Below, piece after piece: positions 12,809 to 14,909 of a stretch of 14,909 nt of DNA. The notes beneath the pieces were generated by a model that saw only the letters and a list, made by a program, of their open reading frames with translations, had not been told where the DNA came from and did no database searches. Position numbers and translations under genes: made by a program. The stretch lies in contig NZ_DATLXO010000093.1 in assembly GCF_035575815.1 (NCBI RefSeq), forward strand, positions 1-14,909, given 5' to 3'. How positions within the stretch are numbered: position 1 is the stretch's first letter; each line of letters opens with the position of its first letter. Source of the stretch: Iamia sp035575815. GTDB lineage: Bacteria; Actinomycetota; Acidimicrobiia; Acidimicrobiales; Iamiaceae.

Positions 12809-13035
12809 CCGGCCTCGCCGTCGCCGTGGTCGTCGTGGTCGTCGTGGGCGCCGCGGTGTTCCTGGCTCGGCGGGTGCAGCACCCGGAGCAGACGGCCACG
12901 CACGCCGACTTGGACAAGGACCGGACGACCGACCGGTTCCACCGCACCGACGATCGGCCCGCCGGTCCCGGTGCCGAGGACCCGGTCGGCCCCACCCGGA
13001 TCCGGGACGATCCGCCGCCCTCTCCGCCGCACTAG
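12805..13035 (+). CDS. Small single-pass membrane protein, 76 residues
   Basis: A GTG start with GAGGGGGT about seven bases upstream, overlapping the previous stop as GTGA. Residues 3-21 (GLAVAVVVVVVVGAAVFLA) form one clear transmembrane helix, followed by RR, which suggests N-terminus out and C-terminus in the cytoplasm. The remaining 53 residues are polar, Asp/Arg/Thr-rich and end in a Pro-rich tail, with no recognisable domain. Such short anchored proteins are common near stress-induced envelope genes, but the function is unknown. It lies 144 nt before the envelope operon, separated from it by a weak hairpin. Confidence 0.6.
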   Translation: MTGLAVAVVVVVVVGAAVFLARRVQHPEQTATHADLDKDRTTDRFHRTDDRPAGPGAEDPVGPTRIRDDPPPSPPH

Positions 13036-13067
13036 CCAACCAGGCGCCCCCTTCCGATGGGTCGAGC

Positions 13068-13094
13068 CCGCCTTTGGCGGCGCCTTATGCTTTT
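13068..13094 (+). terminator. Weak terminator-like hairpin after the 76-residue gene
   Basis: A 5-bp stem CCGCC/GGCGG around a TTT loop (13068-13080) is followed by a locally T-rich stretch, CGCCTTATGCTTTT. It is short, so the call is tentative. Confidence 0.35.
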
Positions 13095-13115
13095 CGTGTT
13101 CACCCGTTCGGGGGC

Positions 13116-13140
13116 GTTTCAGCGGCGTCGACCGGGGAGT
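13116..13140 (+). promoter_or_regulatory. SigF/SigB-like promoter of the envelope operon
   Basis: GTTT (13116-13119), exactly 15 nt, GGGAGT (13135-13140). The first G is 63 nt from the ATG at 13179, giving a leader of about 29 nt with GGAGG. A near copy of the inverted repeat ACCCGTTCGGGG lies immediately upstream at 13102-13113. Confidence 0.52.
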
Positions 13141-13178
13141 GCGTGATCCTCGCACTGAGTCCGCCAGCGGAGGTCCCC

Positions 13179-13964
13179 ATGTCCAACCCGAACCCGAGCG
13201 TGCCGCCCCCGGCTCCCGTGACGCCGATGCCGCCCACGGCGCCGGTCGCACCGGGCCTGCCGGGCGCTCCCGTGGCTCCCGCCGCTCCCGGAGGGCCTGC
13301 CTTCCCCGGCGATGCCGGCGCCGTCGATCCTTCGTCCGGGGGTGCATCCGACCAGTCATCCGGGGGCGCATCCGACCAGGCCCGCGAGGCGGCCGACACC
13401 GCCAAGGCCGGCGCCTCGGAGGTGGGAGGTGAAGCTCAGCAGAAGGCGGTCGAGGTCAAGGACGCCGCCATGGGCGAGGCTCGCTCCGTCGCAGAGGATG
13501 CCCGCGACCAGGCGACGCAGGTGCTCGGCACCGCCCAGGAGCAGCTCCGAACGCAGGCCGCCGAACAGACCGAGCGCCTCTCCCACACGTTGAAGGATCT
13601 GAGCCGCCAGCTCGGCCAGATGGCCGACGGCTCCGAGGAGCCCGACGCCGGCGTCGTGCGGCTCGTGCGAGGCGCAGCCGACCAGGCCGGGGAGACGGCC
13701 TCCCGTCTCGACGACGGCGGGGTCGACACCCTCGTCGCCGACGTCACCCGCTTCGCCCGCCAGCGCCCGGGCATGTTCCTCCTCGGCAGCCTGGCCGCCG
13801 GCATGGCCGTCGGTCGCCTGGCCCGCCACGTCGATGTGAGCGAGGTCGGCCAGGCGGCCAAGGACGCTCTTCAGCCCGACTCGGCGTCGGGGAGCGGATC
13901 GGGCGGCGAGGGCCTCTCAGGGGGAACCGACCCCGGCGGCACACCCCCCAGCGGACTCTCATGA
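13179..13964 (+). CDS. Pro/Ala-rich, helical membrane-associated protein
   Basis: A 261-residue protein from the ATG at 13179 (GGAGG six bases upstream). Residues 1-48 are Pro/Ala/Gly-rich and disordered. Residues 52-67 are an exact tandem repeat of SSGGASDQ. Residues 68-145 form a long charged, Ala/Glu/Gln-rich helix likely to be a coiled coil (AREAADTAKAG, then EQLRTQAAEQTERLSHTLKD). A conserved-looking unit ARQRPGMFLLGSLAAGMAVG (193-212) forms one membrane segment. The tail is Gly/Ser-rich. The helix resembles LEA-like or apolipoprotein-like amphipathic stress proteins. The stop overlaps the start of the Holin-X gene (ATGA), and a DUF3618 gene follows, so the three act together, probably on the cell envelope. 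No enzymatic motif is seen. Confidence 0.8.
   Translation: MSNPNPSVPPPAPVTPMPPTAPVAPGLPGAPVAPAAPGGPAFPGDAGAVDPSSGGASDQSSGGASDQAREAADTAKAGASEVGGEAQQKAVEVKDAAMGEARSVAEDARDQATQVLGTAQEQLRTQAAEQTERLSHTLKDLSRQLGQMADGSEEPDAGVVRLVRGAADQAGETASRLDDGGVDTLVADVTRFARQRPGMFLLGSLAAGMAVGRLARHVDVSEVGQAAKDALQPDSASGSGSGGEGLSGGTDPGGTPPSGLS
13332..13379 (+). repeat. Two tandem 24-base units encoding SSGGASDQ
   Basis: Two adjacent 24-base copies inside the Pro/Ala-rich gene encode identical octapeptides and differ at two synonymous third positions, so the peptide repeat looks selected or only recently duplicated. Unit number may vary between strains by slippage. Confidence 0.7.
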
Positions 13965-14407
13965 GCGGCGGACCGGTGGCCGGGCCCGCCGCAGGGGCAC
14001 CGGACCCCACCGAGCCCAAGGACCCGGACCGGTCGCTGACCGAGCTGTTGTCGAGCCTCTCGACCGACGTGAGCGACCTGGTGTCCACCCAGCTCGAGCT
14101 GGCCAAGGTCGAGGTCAAGGAAGAGGTGACCAAGGCGGCCAAGGGCGCCGGGATGCTGAGCGGCGGCGCCGTCGCCGGTCTCGTCGCCATCGTCTTCCTG
14201 TCCCACGCCGCGGCATGGGGGCTAGCCGCGATCATCCCCGATCCGCTCGCGTTCCTCGTCGTCGGACTGGTCTGGGCCGCGATCGCCGCGGTCCTCGCCC
14301 TGCAGGGCAAGGGGAAGCTCCAGGCGACCGACCCCGTACCTCACGCGACGGTTGCCGAGCTCGAGCGCGACCGCGACCTGGCCCAGGAGCAGATGAGCCG
14401 CGGCTGA
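13961..14407 (+). CDS. Holin-X family membrane protein (Phage_holin_3_6, PF07332)
   Basis: A 148-residue protein whose ATG overlaps the previous stop (ATGA), so translation is coupled; there is no good ribosome binding site of its own. Residues 25-60 (SLTELLSSLSTDVSDLVSTQ, then LELAKVEVKEEVTKAAKG) are the family's amphipathic N-terminal helix. Two membrane helices follow, about 66-92 and 96-116, joined by the short IIPDP turn. The C-terminus is a charged helix (VAELERDRDLAQEQM). The name comes from similarity to phage holins. In actinobacteria these proteins are chromosomal and usually sit with DUF3618 genes, as here, so a role in envelope or membrane stress is more likely than lysis. There are no phage genes around it. 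Confidence 0.88.
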   Translation: MSGGPVAGPAAGAPDPTEPKDPDRSLTELLSSLSTDVSDLVSTQLELAKVEVKEEVTKAAKGAGMLSGGAVAGLVAIVFLSHAAAWGLAAIIPDPLAFLVVGLVWAAIAAVLALQGKGKLQATDPVPHATVAELERDRDLAQEQMSRG

Positions 14408-14425
14408 TCGCCGCACCGAAGACCC

Positions 14426-14446
14426 CGCCGCCCGTCCCGGGCGGCG
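14426..14446 (+). repeat. Strong intergenic hairpin between the Holin-X and DUF3618 genes
   Basis: A perfect 9-bp stem (CGCCGCCCG paired with CGGGCGGCG) around TCC. No T-run follows and the DUF3618 gene begins 42 nt later, so it may attenuate read-through or stabilise the upstream mRNA. A direct repeat ACCGGCCA ACCGGCCA follows at about 14456-14471. Confidence 0.55.
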
Positions 14447-14487
14447 ACACCAGAACCGGCCAACCGGCCACCCAGGAGGAGACCACG

Positions 14488-14909
14488 ATGAGCACCAGAG
14501 CAGATGATCTGCGCGCCGAGGCCGAGCGCCAGCGCCAGGCGATCGCCACCGACCTCGAGATGGTCGGCGACCGGGTCAGCCCCGGTCGCATGGCCGAGCG
14601 CCGCAAGGCGGCGGTGCGCGGTCGCTTCACCGACGTGCGCACCCGCGTCATGGGGGCCGTGCCGTCGCCCGATCCCGGCGAGGGTCCCGGTCTCACCGAC
14701 CGTGCGTCGGACCGTGCCTCGAGCGCGGCGTCCACGCTGGGCCAGACGCCGCAGAAGGCGACCGAGGCCACGCAGGGCAACCCGCTAGGCGCGGGCCTCG
14801 TCGCCTTCGGCGCCGGGCTCCTGGCCGCGACCCTGCTGCCGGAGTCGGACAAGGAGCGTCAGCTGGCCGAGAGGGTGCAGCCGAGGGTCGACGAGCTGGC
14901 GTCGGAGGT
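14488..14909 (+). CDS. DUF3618 family protein, cut by window edge
   Basis: From the ATG at 14488 (CAGGAGGAG about six bases upstream) the frame is open to the end of the window, about 140 residues. MSTRADDLRAEAERQRQAIA, then TDLEMVGDRVSPGRMAERRK, is the DUF3618 pattern: an N-terminal helix with an R/Q-rich start and a conserved turn before a basic segment. After a Ser/Thr/Ala-rich linker come GNPLGAGLVAFGAGLLAATL, one membrane segment, and an amphipathic tail (KERQLAERVQPRVDELASE). DUF3618 proteins are membrane-anchored and of unknown function; they travel with Holin-X proteins in actinobacteria. It is the last visible gene of this operon. Confidence 0.85.
   Translation, partial: MSTRADDLRAEAERQRQAIATDLEMVGDRVSPGRMAERRKAAVRGRFTDVRTRVMGAVPSPDPGEGPGLTDRASDRASSAASTLGQTPQKATEATQGNPLGAGLVAFGAGLLAATLLPESDKERQLAERVQPRVDELASE

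Noticed and set aside
13961..14407. The holin-like gene as evidence of a prophage
   Set aside because: There is no lysin, terminase, integrase or structural gene nearby, and Holin-X/DUF3618 pairs are ordinary chromosomal genes in actinobacteria.

Overview
This is a high-GC stretch (roughly three quarters G+C by eye) of an actinobacterial chromosome. The gene content is a SigB/SigF-type sigma factor, UdgX, a Holin-X/DUF3618 envelope cluster and GAF/ANTAR remnants, with many GTG starts. Together these suggest a free-living actinobacterium, perhaps of the Acidimicrobiia. There is no rRNA or other phylogenetic marker, so the class is inference. I saw no tRNA or rRNA genes, CRISPR array, insertion sequence or phage gene block.

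Layout. 1-2361 (minus): a GT2 glycosyltransferase, cut by the window edge, downstream of a NodU/CmcH-type O-carbamoyltransferase. 2474-3264: an orphan ANTAR tail (minus), then a zinc alcohol dehydrogenase that has lost its middle (plus). 3503-4210: a NarL/LuxR-type response regulator (minus). 4316-4670: two small minus-strand genes, divergent from the uracil-DNA glycosylase udgX (4757-5362). 5420-5773: a DUF1360 membrane protein, divergent from a truncated metallo-beta-lactamase-fold gene. 6215-8023: a PoxB-like ThDP enzyme. 8191-9225: a SigB/SigF-type sigma factor. 9363-9836: a GAF-domain protein. 10039-10380: a STAS-like protein. 10561-11039: a CinA/PncC amidohydrolase with a one-base frameshift. 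11066-12619: an FAD oxidoreductase with a C-terminal Rieske domain. 12707-13035: two tiny overlapping ORFs. 13179-end: an envelope operon of a Pro/Ala-rich helical membrane protein, Holin-X (PF07332) and DUF3618.

Main observation. Nearly every transcription unit is preceded by the same bipartite element, GTTT, then 14-15 nt, then GGG-type hexamer. This resembles the actinobacterial SigF/SigB stress promoter (GTTT-N15-17-GGGTA). By eye I count about 14 GTTT/AAAC tetramers in the whole window, and ten of them are the -35 box of such an element. The distance from this box to the start codon falls into two groups: about 34-35 nt (leaderless mRNAs) and about 56-67 nt (leaders of about 20-33 nt, mostly with a ribosome binding site). 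The sigma gene and the response regulator share a closely related variant. The window therefore reads as a stress-sigma locus in which sigma factor, response regulator, STAS protein and GAF sensor lie among their likely targets: DNA repair (udgX), redox and central metabolism (Rieske-FAD, ThDP enzyme, alcohol dehydrogenase) and the envelope.

A second theme is gene damage: an internal deletion, a 3' truncation, a frameshift and a detached ANTAR tail. Whether these are real decay or assembly error cannot be settled from the sequence alone.
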